A DNA stretch of 64,000 nucleotides from Bradyrhizobium sp. NAS96.2 (GTDB taxonomy: Bacteria; Pseudomonadota; Alphaproteobacteria; Rhizobiales; Xanthobacteraceae): NCBI RefSeq assembly GCF_001908235.1, contig NZ_LGHK01000016.1, positions 124,001-188,000 on the forward strand, in the 5' to 3' direction. The notes under the pieces are model-generated. The model searched no databases and had not been told where the DNA came from. It was given only the letters and a program-made list of their open reading frames with translations. Shown one piece after another: positions 1-7,009 of the stretch. The stretch's first letter is position 1; each line of letters begins with the position of its first letter. A program made the position numbers and the translations under genes.

Positions 1-8
1 CTGAATCG

Positions 9-257
9 GTGGAGATGCCTCAACTTCGCTGCGCGGCGATCGCGCCACGGCACCTCTCATTACTCGATCTTAAACCCGGAGACTGCCGCTATCCCTATGG
101 CGGGGACGCCGACGGCGACACCATGACCTTCTGTGGTCATCCGCGCCGGTCGGGCTCGAGCTACTGCAGCCCGCATTTTCACTTGAGCCGCGATCCCGAG
201 GCCTCGGCGAGGCCGGTCCTGAACGACGCCTGGCTTCAAGCTGTCGGCGCCATCTGA
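9..257 (+). CDS. GcrA-like C-terminal domain protein, possibly truncated by the window edge
   Basis: The 82-residue frame carries the Cys/His pattern of the GcrA C-terminal region: DCRYPYGGD near residue 25, then FCGHP, then SYCSPHFH. GcrA is an alphaproteobacterial cell-cycle regulator that acts with sigma70 at CcrM-methylated promoters (family knowledge). Full GcrA proteins are about 170 residues with an N-terminal DNA-binding part, which is missing here. The frame stays open leftwards to base 3, so this may be the tail of a longer gene. If it is complete, GTG at 9 or ATG at 15 starts it, and it would be a short paralogue lacking the DNA-binding half. Confidence 0.6.
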   Translation: MEMPQLRCAAIAPRHLSLLDLKPGDCRYPYGGDADGDTMTFCGHPRRSGSSYCSPHFHLSRDPEASARPVLNDAWLQAVGAI

Positions 258-352
258 GACCGCCCATCTTCCGGCCGACGGGTGTCGGTCCGCAACCGCG
301 ATCGCGCGGAGAGATTCCGCGCGCCCATCATCAGACATTTTGGAGGTCACCG

Positions 353-931
353 ATGCCGCGCGCAAAACGCCGGAAGCCGTACGATCCCGCCGGAACGCAT
401 GACCGGCGCTCCCAGGATCTGCCCTATAATGCCGAGGTGGCGGCCGTCGAGGTCGATGATCCCCTTGCAATCGAGCCGGGCGAGAAGATCGTTGCGTTTC
501 GCTCGATACGCAACGATCCGCTCGGTCGGTTGCATGCGCACCGGCAGATCGACGACGCACAATATCGGAGCGGCCGGGCCTTCCAGAATGACTGGGAGAA
601 GGCCGAGCGTGGCCCCCGCGCGGTGGATACGACGCGCGAATATGTTGATGGCGGACTGCAGCGTGAGCCGATCACGGAGGGGCAGCGCCAGGCGACCTTG
701 CGCTTGAATCGCGCTGAGCATGAGCTTGGCGCCGATGGCTCGGCGCTGGTGCATGATGTCTTGATCCTTGGCATGACCATGGAGCAGGTCGGGCAGCGGC
801 GCGGTTTGCGGACGCAGCGCTGGCAGGATTATTTCGCGAGGCGTCTCAAGGAGTGCCTGGATCGGCTGGCGCTCATGTACGGACTTGCCACACCGAGCCC
901 GGTTCCCGCGAAGGACCGTCATCCAGGGTGA
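353..931 (+). CDS. hypothetical protein, phage/DUF6456-like
   Basis: This is a 192-residue basic protein. The start is set by ATG 353 with GGAGGT six bases upstream. The middle reads like small phage-associated proteins of Rhizobiales: a DDAQYRSGRAFQNDWEKAE segment, a GLQREPITEGQRQA segment, then a C-terminal part (VLILGMTMEQVGQRRG) that could be a helix-turn-helix-type helix pair. I recognise the style (DUF6456-like) from memory but cannot prove family membership. No signal peptide or membrane segment is visible. A 10-bp perfect hairpin follows nine bases after the stop codon. Confidence 0.6.
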   Translation: MPRAKRRKPYDPAGTHDRRSQDLPYNAEVAAVEVDDPLAIEPGEKIVAFRSIRNDPLGRLHAHRQIDDAQYRSGRAFQNDWEKAERGPRAVDTTREYVDGGLQREPITEGQRQATLRLNRAEHELGADGSALVHDVLILGMTMEQVGQRRGLRTQRWQDYFARRLKECLDRLALMYGLATPSPVPAKDRHPG

Positions 932-1292
932 CGTGCTCACGTGCCGGTTGCCGTGCAGGTAACCGGCACGACAGCGGTTCATCACATTGCTGCGCTGTGC
1001 TTTGCCTCACACTGTGCGCCATCCTTGGGTGCTAGCCGATGTGCTCGGCCGCGCCCGGCGGAAGATGGTCGACAGCAGCGCGGACTCTCATGTAACTTCG
1101 CTGGCGTCGACGACCTGCCTGCATTCGAGTGCAATGTGATTGCCTCTTGTGTGGGGAATGGTCTGGTACGTCCACAAGGGAGTTCGCAGCGGCTACGCCC
1201 GCCTACGTCTTTTCCTGCGTCGCGAACACCACGAGTAACGTGGGTCGATGCCGGCGCGGAATCCGATCACTTCACCCAAGGAGAACCGACCG
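932..1292. other. intergenic region without a convincing gene
   Basis: 361 bases between the phage-like gene and the GFA-fold gene. Apart from the hairpin at 940-970 I see no supported ORF. A plus-strand frame through it has no ribosome binding site and shadow-like composition. The promoter of the GFA gene must lie in the right half, but no clear -35/-10 pair stands out. Confidence 0.5.
940..970 (+). terminator. hairpin after the phage-like gene, no T-tract
   Basis: Perfect inverted repeat with 10-base arms (940-949 and 961-970, CGTGCCGGTT/AACCGGCACG) around an 11-base loop. It lies just after the stop at 931. There is no run of T, so it may act as an mRNA 3' end or a Rho-assisted terminator. 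Confidence 0.45.
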
Positions 1293-1715
1293 ATGAATCA
1301 CACTGGAAACTGCTTCTGTGGCGCCGTCGAGCTCAAGGTCACGGGGGAGCCTGAGGCGATGGGCTACTGCCATTGCCGCTCGTGCCGTTCCTGGTCCGGC
1401 GGTCCGGTCAATGCGTTCAGTCTCTGGAAGCCTGAGGCGGTCGAGGTCACCAAGGGCGCCGACCACATCGCGACGTTCGAGAAGACCGCGATGAGCCAGC
1501 GCAAATATTGCACCAAGTGCGGCGGTCACCTGATGACCAACCACCCGACGCTTGGGCTCGTCGACGTGTTCACCGCGACGATTCCGACACTGAAGTTCAG
1601 CCCCGGCGTTCACGTCAACTATTCCGAGGCGGTGCTGCCGATCCGCGACGGCCTGCCGAAGCTGAAGGACTTTCCGGCCGAGTTCGGCGGCTCCGGCGAA
1701 ATGATCGCCGAATAG
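1293..1715 (+). CDS. GFA/CENP-V domain zinc protein
   Basis: A 140-residue protein with the GFA-fold cysteine pattern: NCFCGAVEL near the N-terminus, YCHCRSCRS around residues 27-36, and YCTKCGGHL in the middle. These bind the structural and labile zinc ions of the family. Some members were named glutathione-dependent formaldehyde-activating enzymes, but that activity is disputed, so no substrate is assigned. ATG 1293 is preferred over an upstream in-frame ATG at 1248 because AAGGAG at 1278-1283 precedes it and homology begins there (MNHTGNCFCG). It stands alone and is followed by a strong hairpin. Confidence 0.85.
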   Translation: MNHTGNCFCGAVELKVTGEPEAMGYCHCRSCRSWSGGPVNAFSLWKPEAVEVTKGADHIATFEKTAMSQRKYCTKCGGHLMTNHPTLGLVDVFTATIPTLKFSPGVHVNYSEAVLPIRDGLPKLKDFPAEFGGSGEMIAE

Positions 1716-2030
1716 CGCGGCGGTTCTCAATGGCGAAAGCGGGTGGCAACGGACTGTTGCTACCCGCCGATATTCGTTTCGACCGCCTTCCGCTCGCCGG
1801 ACGCACCTCCAGCTCCGGTATCCTGCCGCTTTCCCTGACATTCAAATCGTCCGACCGCGTCGGCACTGCGGGCCATCCTTTGCCGACGGCAGCCATGTCA
1901 GGCGAAGGTCCCGCCCTGCAAAATCCGGGTTTGGTTTTGGTGACGGGCTTCCGCTAAAAGGCGTGCAGTGCCGGTCCTGGCAGGGGCCGTCGTATTTCGC
2001 CTGACAAAATAACAGAGGAAGCGCCGGATC
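1716..2030. other. intergenic region before the CoA-transferase
   Basis: 315 bases holding the hairpin at 1739-1767 and, at its right end, the ribosome binding site GAGGAAGCGCC (2015-2025) of the next gene. I see no other gene or repeat in it. Confidence 0.5.
1739..1767 (+). terminator. terminator-like hairpin after the GFA gene
   Basis: Arms 1739-1750 and 1756-1767 form a 12-bp stem with one G-U wobble and a 5-base loop. It begins 23 bases after the GFA stop. A short T-containing stretch (cgatattcgtttc) follows, but no real U-run. Confidence 0.55.
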
Positions 2031-3290
2031 ATGACCAGACCAGAATTGCCAGGGCGCGCGCCGCGCGGAGAGGGAGTTCCGACGGCGCTCGATGGCCTGC
2101 TGGTTGTCGACTTCACCCGCGTCGTCGCCGGCCCGGCCTGCACCCAAACGCTGGCCGACTTCGGGGCCGAGGTCATCAAGATCGAGAATCCGGACGGCGG
2201 GGACGACACGCGCGCCTACGAGCACGCGGAAATCGGCGGCGAGAGCGCAGCGTATCTGAGCCTCAACCGCAACAAGCGCGGCATCGCGCTCGATTTCAAC
2301 AATCCGGCTGCGCTCGAAATCGCGCGCGCGCTGATTGCCAAGGCCGACGTCGTGGTGGAGAATTTCTCCGGCGGCGTAATGAAGAAATTCGGCCTCGATT
2401 ATGCGTCGGTGGCGGGGACCAATCCGCGGCTGATCTATTGCTCGATCTCGGCCTACGGCCGCAAAGGCGATTTCGCGCTGCGCCCGGGCTTCGACCCGAT
2501 CACGCAGGCCGAAAGCGGCTTCATGTCGCTCAACGGCTTTCCTGACGGCGAACCGGTGCGTACCGGGCCGCCGATAGTGGACATGGCGACCGGCATGTCG
2601 GCCTGCAACGCCATCCTGCTGGCGCTGATTGCGCGGGATCGGCTCGGTCGCGGACAGCAGGTCGAGGTCGCGCTGATCGACACTGCAGTGTCGATGACTG
2701 GCTTCTATGGCATGGCCTATCTTATCAATGGCAACAACCCCGGCCGTTTCGGCAACTCTCCGAACGGTTCGCCGACCGTCGGCGTCTACCGGGCGTCCGA
2801 TGGTCCGCTCTATATGGCCTGCGCCAACGACCGGCTCTATCGCCGGCTTGTCACCGACGTGCTTGAACGTCCGGATCTCGTCACCGACCCCGAGTTTGCT
2901 CACCGCAAGGCGCGGTCTGCCAACAAGGAGAAGCTGCGCGGCATCATCGCCAGCGTTTTTGCTGGCGACACGCTCGAGCACTGGATGGCGAAGATGAAGA
3001 AGGCCAACATCCCGGTGGGATATCTGCGCACCGTCGAGGAAGGGTTCAACGCGCCGGAAGTGCGCGATCGTGATCGCCTCAGCAAGATCGCGCATCCAAC
3101 CGCCGGCTCGGTTCCGAACATCGAGTCGCCGGTCAGTATGAGCCTGACGCCGACGGTCGATCCCGTCGCGGCGCCGCTGCTCGGTCAGCACACCAGGGAT
3201 GTGCTAAACAAGACGCTCGGCTATGACGACAGGCGCATCGCCGCGTTGGCCGAGGCGGGCGCGTTCGGCAAGGCAGGCAGCACCGGCTAG
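2031..3290 (+). CDS. CaiB/BaiF family III CoA-transferase
   Basis: A 419-residue cytosolic enzyme of the formyl-CoA transferase family, which moves CoA from an acyl-CoA donor to a carboxylic acid through an aspartyl-CoA thioester. The N-terminal LLVVDFTRVVAGP and the KIENPDGGDDTR segment (CoA site) are typical. The expected catalytic Asp is residue 184 in PIVDMATGMS. Length is normal (about 390-420). The extended Shine-Dalgarno GAGGAAGCGCC at 2015-2025 supports ATG 2031. There is no adjacent dehydrogenase or hydratase to suggest a substrate, so specificity is unknown. A second, distinct family member lies at 61779-62972. Confidence 0.9.
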   Translation: MTRPELPGRAPRGEGVPTALDGLLVVDFTRVVAGPACTQTLADFGAEVIKIENPDGGDDTRAYEHAEIGGESAAYLSLNRNKRGIALDFNNPAALEIARALIAKADVVVENFSGGVMKKFGLDYASVAGTNPRLIYCSISAYGRKGDFALRPGFDPITQAESGFMSLNGFPDGEPVRTGPPIVDMATGMSACNAILLALIARDRLGRGQQVEVALIDTAVSMTGFYGMAYLINGNNPGRFGNSPNGSPTVGVYRASDGPLYMACANDRLYRRLVTDVLERPDLVTDPEFAHRKARSANKEKLRGIIASVFAGDTLEHWMAKMKKANIPVGYLRTVEEGFNAPEVRDRDRLSKIAHPTAGSVPNIESPVSMSLTPTVDPVAAPLLGQHTRDVLNKTLGYDDRRIAALAEAGAFGKAGSTG

Positions 3291-3339
3291 CCGGTCAGTC
3301 TGCACCAAAGATCAAATACACGTAAAACAACCTGACGGC

Positions 3340-3363
3340 AGGCGAGAGCAAAGCCTCTCGCCT
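3340..3363 (+). terminator. hairpin after the CoA-transferase
   Basis: Perfect 9-bp arms (3340-3348 and 3355-3363, AGGCGAGAG/CTCTCGCCT) around a 6-base loop, 50 bases after the CoA-transferase stop. It has no T-run. The CoA-transferase stop itself lies in a 14-base palindrome ACCGGCTAGCCGGT (3281-3294). Confidence 0.4.
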
Positions 3364-3428
3364 CGTGCGACGTCGTTCACGGCCTCGGTGCGGACCGGCG
3401 GACTCTGGAACCGGCCCGTGTCCGGAGC

Positions 3429-3614
3429 TCAGTTCGGCTTGCTGCGCAAGTTGTTCCTTGGCATACTTTCAATCTCCTCGGGCTCCGCCCGATCGATCTC
3501 GAGGCGTGCCATCCGGAGTATCAAGGTTGCCGTGGTCAGGCCGAGGCGTTCGGCCTCTTGAGCTGCGGTGTCGACCTTCTGGGCCAAGCCTTCACGCTTA
3601 CCTGGGTATGCCAT
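3429..3614 (-). CDS. small hypothetical protein, helical
   Basis: A 61-residue protein rich in Ala, Glu, Arg and Leu that reads as amphipathic helix (KVDTAAQEAERLGLTT, then LILRMARLEIDRAEPEE). Composition and phasing fit coding sequence better than the opposite strand. It is divergent from the small gene at 3640 with only 25 bases between start codons, so the two would share a promoter region. Function unknown. Confidence 0.5.
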   Translation of the reverse strand: MAYPGKREGLAQKVDTAAQEAERLGLTTATLILRMARLEIDRAEPEEIESMPRNNLRSKPN

Positions 3615-3639
3615 TCGTAATCCTCACTTAAGGTGCGAG

Positions 3640-3822
3640 ATGAAAAATCCCACATATGTTGCAGAGCTGCAGGAGAAGCTCGGAGCTCCATCGAGCGAAA
3701 CACTGGAAAGCCTGCGACTCTTGAAGGCTCTCCTTCGACTTGCGCCCGGCCAACGTTCCGAGGTCATCGCGCTGGTCGAACGTTTGGCGGTTAACCCGCC
3801 GCGCGATCCTTCACTGTCCTGA
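3640..3822 (+). CDS. small hypothetical protein
   Basis: A 60-residue ORF (MKNPTYVAELQEKLG...) beginning at ATG 3640 with AAGGTGCGAG just upstream. The upstream in-frame ATG at 3568 would overlap the divergent gene and is less likely. The peptide is predicted helical with no Cys, no membrane segment and no signal. Its C-terminus (LVERLAVNPPRDPSLS) lies just left of the convergent cupin gene. Function unknown. Confidence 0.45.
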   Translation: MKNPTYVAELQEKLGAPSSETLESLRLLKALLRLAPGQRSEVIALVERLAVNPPRDPSLS

Positions 3823-3845
3823 GGTGTTCGCGTTTTCCCTGAATG

Positions 3846-4166
3846 TCAGTTGTTCATCGGCTTGGCGGGCGGCTGCGTCGCGATTACGTAGATCGCACCG
3901 CCCTCGAGCGCTTCGGATTGATGTCGGGTACCGGCCGGCAGAAAGATGGTGTCACCGGCACCGACCACCCGCTCACCGCCGTCCCAGATGAAGTTCAGCC
4001 GGCCGCTGATGATCATCAGGATTTCATCGACCGGATGGGTATGGAATTGATGCACCTTGCCGGCCGCATCGTGCTGCAGCTCAACGGAACCCTGGGCCGG
4101 GAGCAGGTTCAGGATCTCCGGATCGATGGCAAATTCAGTCTTCGTGCCGGCGATGATCTGGGTCAT
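3846..4166 (-). CDS. single-domain metal-binding cupin
   Basis: A 106-residue cupin with both metal-binding motifs intact. Motif 1 is HTHPVDEILMIISG (H-x-H-x3-E-x6-G, residues 42-55). Motif 2 is GDTIFLPAGTRH (G-x5-P-x-G-x2-H, residues 71-82). An iron, manganese or similar metal site is therefore expected in the cytosol. The start ATG overlaps the stop of the YqcI/YcgG gene (4163-4166), so the two are probably translationally coupled. Standalone cupins can be oxygenases, isomerases or ligand sensors. In N-N bond-forming enzymes such as SznF a cupin domain acts after N-hydroxylation (known), which makes this pairing interesting. The real substrate is unknown. Confidence 0.9.
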   Translation of the reverse strand: MTQIIAGTKTEFAIDPEILNLLPAQGSVELQHDAAGKVHQFHTHPVDEILMIISGRLNFIWDGGERVVGAGDTIFLPAGTRHQSEALEGGAIYVIATQPPAKPMNN

Positions 4167-4918
4167 GCTGCCTGTTCCTTGTTCGCGATCGGTGCCGTCT
4201 TGTTCTGCGCGAGCTTGGCAAACGGGCAGCCTCCGCTCGCAGTGTTGTCGTCGTGCAGGAAGTACTGCAGATATTCGCGGCCATCGGTCGCGCCGTAGCG
4301 GCCAAGAAGCGGAGAGGGGCTCGCGCTGTCGTACGGGATCAGGCGCTTGCGCACCTCGGCGAATGCGGCGTTCGCCGCCTTTTCGGTCCCGAGGATCTTC
4401 TCGAATACCCAGCGCGGCTGGAACGTGAGCATGAAGGCGCTGGATCGGCGGCTTTGGCGCATCACATGGGCGGGCGTCGTGCACACGACGAAGATCGGCT
4501 CGCCCGCAAACGAGAACTCCCACATCGGGTGGTCGATCTGTTCCGGAATGTCTGATGGCCACGGATTCTTGTCCAGACGCGCGAGTTGGTCGAGCGTCAG
4601 CCACATCTTGCGATAGTAGGCGTCGAGCGTCTGCACCGGGCGGGGGCGCGTGAACACGATCAACGATGTGTTGGGACCGAAAGAACGCGCCTCCGAAACA
4701 TATTGTGCGAGCTGTTCGCCGAGCACCGCGACATCATACGGATCGAGGAACAGGTAGCGGAGCTGATCCTGGCGATGTCCAGTCACCCCGAACACGCAAG
4801 GGAACGGTCTTGCCTCGCTGCTCATCTGCGCTTCAAACTCGGAGAACATCACGCTCTGCCAGCTGCTGACCGGAAAGTTCGACGCAACGTCGCCTCTTCT
4901 CAAGAACAAGCGCTCCAT
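4163..4918 (-). CDS. YqcI/YcgG family protein, candidate heme-dependent N-hydroxylase
   Basis: A 251-residue protein recognisable as YqcI/YcgG family by segments such as FPCVFGVTGHRQDQLRYLF, SLIVFTRPRP and FSFAGEPIFVVCTT, and the C-terminal ASGGCPFA. Family members such as GntA of guanitoxin biosynthesis are heme enzymes that hydroxylate a guanidine nitrogen (established); the same activity here is inference. The start is placed at 4918 because AGGGGGTGTT precedes that ATG; an in-frame ATG at 4936 has no good site. It follows the MFS gene by 25 bases and its stop overlaps the cupin start, so it is third in a four-gene operon. Length is normal for the family. Confidence 0.82.
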   Translation of the reverse strand: MERLFLRRGDVASNFPVSSWQSVMFSEFEAQMSSEARPFPCVFGVTGHRQDQLRYLFLDPYDVAVLGEQLAQYVSEARSFGPNTSLIVFTRPRPVQTLDAYYRKMWLTLDQLARLDKNPWPSDIPEQIDHPMWEFSFAGEPIFVVCTTPAHVMRQSRRSSAFMLTFQPRWVFEKILGTEKAANAAFAEVRKRLIPYDSASPSPLLGRYGATDGREYLQYFLHDDNTASGGCPFAKLAQNKTAPIANKEQAA

Positions 4919-4943
4919 AACACCCCCTACACTCATAACGACA

Positions 4944-6236
4944 CTAACGAGCTATCAACTTGCTTCTCATCATCAGCGGTCCGGCAATGCCTAGCAGCGA
5001 CATCAGAAGCAGAATGACGATCAAGGCGCTGTAACCGCCGTCACCGATCGCGGCCGCGTTGTGTATGGCGTCGGTGCCGGAGGCGTTGCTGGCGGTAAGC
5101 ATCGCAAAGCCGATGATCGGCTGCGAGACGCCGGCGAAGATCCCGGCGGCGGTGGTGTTCACGGAAGCACCCACGCCGATCAAGTCGGAGGTGTAGAGCT
5201 TCTTGACGCATTTCAGCACCAGCGGGACGGTGCCGCCGGCGACGAGGCCCAGGATCGTGAACACGACGGTGACGTAGGCGAGACCGAATGTCTGGGCGAC
5301 CGGCGGCAGCAGCATCGCGATCAGCAGCATGCGCAACACGCAGATGCCGATCAGCGCGCGGCTGAGCGCCGCGGCAGCACGATCGGCGGCGTGACCGAGG
5401 AAGATCGAGCCGAGTGCATTGCCGATCATGAAGGCGAGCAGCGGCGTGCCGGCAGCCGTTGGGGAGATATGGAAGAAGTGGGCGACCATCGGGATGCCCC
5501 AGACACCCGACAACGTCGTCACGACCGCGAAGTGCGACGCAAACGTCATCGCGCAACCCCAGTTCGCGATATGGGCCAGCGATTGCCGCGCGGCGATCAC
5601 GACGCCCTTCAGCGTCTTGTTGCTGTGCGAGGCCGGATCAGGCTTGAGCGTGACCTTGGCGAAGGCGAGGTTGGCGAGGCCGATGCAGGCGATGAACAGG
5701 AAACAGGCCCGCCAGCCGAACCCCGAGACGGCGGCGGCGAGCGGTGTGGTCGCGATCACGCCGCCGACATAGCCGGAGACCTGTGAAATGCCCGACATCA
5801 TGCCGAACCGCTCGTCGGCAAAGCTCTGTGCGACGAGCTTCAGCAGTGCGGTAAAGACCAGCGCATCGCCGCAGGCGACGATCAGACGGGCAGCAAAGAC
5901 GTCGAGCAGGTTCGGCGCCAGCGCGAACGCCGCACTGCCAAGCGACGAGGCGATCATGCTGACGAGCACGACGCGCTTGACGCCGTAACGATCGACCAGA
6001 AGGCCGGCCGGAATCTGCATCAAGGTGTAGCCCCAGAAGTAGCTCGAGGCCAGCATCGCAACACCGGCGGCGTCGGTGTTGAAGTCGTGCATGAAACTGA
6101 GGCTGACCGATTGCGGCGACACGCGCTGCAGGAACGCGATGGCATAGGCGATCGCCACGGCCGTCCAGGCGAGATAAGCGCGATCGGTGAAGCGCGACGT
6201 CGGGGCGTAAATGGCTTGTTGTCCGAGCATCGACAT
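4944..6236 (-). CDS. MFS transporter of the YqcI/cupin operon
   Basis: A 430-residue membrane protein with roughly 12 hydrophobic segments and the MFS motif A between segments 2 and 3 (GLLVDRYGVKRVV, about residue 79). It moves a small molecule across the inner membrane by secondary transport; direction and cargo are unknown. The start ATG at 6236 shares one base with the TGA of the acetyltransferase gene (TGATG), a classic coupling arrangement. GTG 6239 and ATG 6230 are alternatives. Being second in a putative biosynthetic operon suggests an exporter, but uptake of the precursor is equally possible. Confidence 0.88.
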   Translation of the reverse strand: MSMLGQQAIYAPTSRFTDRAYLAWTAVAIAYAIAFLQRVSPQSVSLSFMHDFNTDAAGVAMLASSYFWGYTLMQIPAGLLVDRYGVKRVVLVSMIASSLGSAAFALAPNLLDVFAARLIVACGDALVFTALLKLVAQSFADERFGMMSGISQVSGYVGGVIATTPLAAAVSGFGWRACFLFIACIGLANLAFAKVTLKPDPASHSNKTLKGVVIAARQSLAHIANWGCAMTFASHFAVVTTLSGVWGIPMVAHFFHISPTAAGTPLLAFMIGNALGSIFLGHAADRAAAALSRALIGICVLRMLLIAMLLPPVAQTFGLAYVTVVFTILGLVAGGTVPLVLKCVKKLYTSDLIGVGASVNTTAAGIFAGVSQPIIGFAMLTASNASGTDAIHNAAAIGDGGYSALIVILLLMSLLGIAGPLMMRSKLIAR

Positions 6237-6946
6237 CACACCCTCGCGTAACCCACCGAGAAAAGGGCATCCGCTGAATTCGGAATCTTTTGCGACATCG
6301 CGGCATCGACCAGCGACGCGGTGCCATGATAGGCCTGCCGATGGTGCTTAATGTGGCCGTAAGCGCCACGCATGATCATATCAGGCAGTTCGAGCGGCTT
6401 GCCCGGATAGAGCGAAGTGCACATCTCGACACAGGCCGCCTGCAGTGCCGGGTCCTGCGCATCATCGAGCAGTGATGGAGACACTTTTTCGCAAATCTTA
6501 GCGTTCGCTGCCCAGACGATCGGATTGCGGGTGCGCCAGCCGTAGAGCACGTTGCCGTCGCCTCGCGCGGCGCCTGAGCATTTCAGAACTTCTGCCGTGA
6601 AGAAGCCGTACAAGCCGCGTCCCTGGTGCGCCGGGAGCACTTCGGTGCCGCTGCGATAGATTCCAAGTCCGGCCGACATCTGCAGGATGCGGTAGACCGA
6701 GAAGGCCACGAGGCCGGAGCCGTCATAGACGAGGATCAGGCTGTACTTCTTGTCGAAGGGTGACGAGGTTGCTGTCCAGTGCGGCTCGGTGGCCTGCCAG
6801 TTGACGGCGATGATGCCGTTCATGGCGTCCATCAGCGGCTGACGGTCGCAGGCTTCGATCCGGGAGGCGTCGGGTAGACTGTAGATTGCGTAATCCGCCC
6901 ACGGCGATTTGATCGCCCCGTACCCGCTGCCCAGATGTCGCGACAT
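6236..6946 (-). CDS. GNAT-type N-acyltransferase, first gene of the YqcI/cupin operon
   Basis: About 236 residues. The acyl-CoA binding loop of GNAT enzymes is visible as LPAHQGRGLYGFFTAEVL (R/Q-x-x-G-x-G/A pattern), preceded by beta-strand-like SLILVYDGSGLVAFSVY. Start ATG 6946 has GGAG seven bases upstream; the longer start at 6967 has none. A self-resistance, substrate-capping or biosynthetic acylation role is possible in this operon. It is the promoter-proximal gene, divergent from the GlxA-type regulator with a 63-base gap. Sequence similarity to GNATs is clear only at the CoA loop, so the exact subfamily is uncertain. Confidence 0.72.
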   Translation of the reverse strand: MSRHLGSGYGAIKSPWADYAIYSLPDASRIEACDRQPLMDAMNGIIAVNWQATEPHWTATSSPFDKKYSLILVYDGSGLVAFSVYRILQMSAGLGIYRSGTEVLPAHQGRGLYGFFTAEVLKCSGAARGDGNVLYGWRTRNPIVWAANAKICEKVSPSLLDDAQDPALQAACVEMCTSLYPGKPLELPDMIMRGAYGHIKHHRQAYHGTASLVDAAMSQKIPNSADALFSVGYARV

Positions 6947-7009
6947 GGCAGAACTCCAGAATTCCATCGCGAGCTATACAGGGCGGCCTCGAATGGCTTA
7001 AAGGACAAT
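6947..7009. promoter_or_regulatory. divergent control region between GNAT operon and GlxA-type regulator
   Basis: This 63-base gap must hold the promoters of both the minus-strand operon and the plus-strand regulator. TATACA/TATAGC-like -10 candidates lie around 6974-6982 on the two strands. A good ribosome binding site AAGGAC is at 7001-7006 for the regulator. The arrangement is typical for a regulator controlling its divergent neighbour. Confidence 0.4.

Noticed and set aside
941..1354. A 137-residue plus-strand ORF before the GFA gene
   Set aside because: No ribosome binding site, no similarity, and it runs into the GFA gene in another frame.
1842..3191. A 449-residue minus-strand frame
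   Set aside because: Antisense to the family III CoA-transferase, with Arg/His/Asp-rich composition typical of shadow frames.
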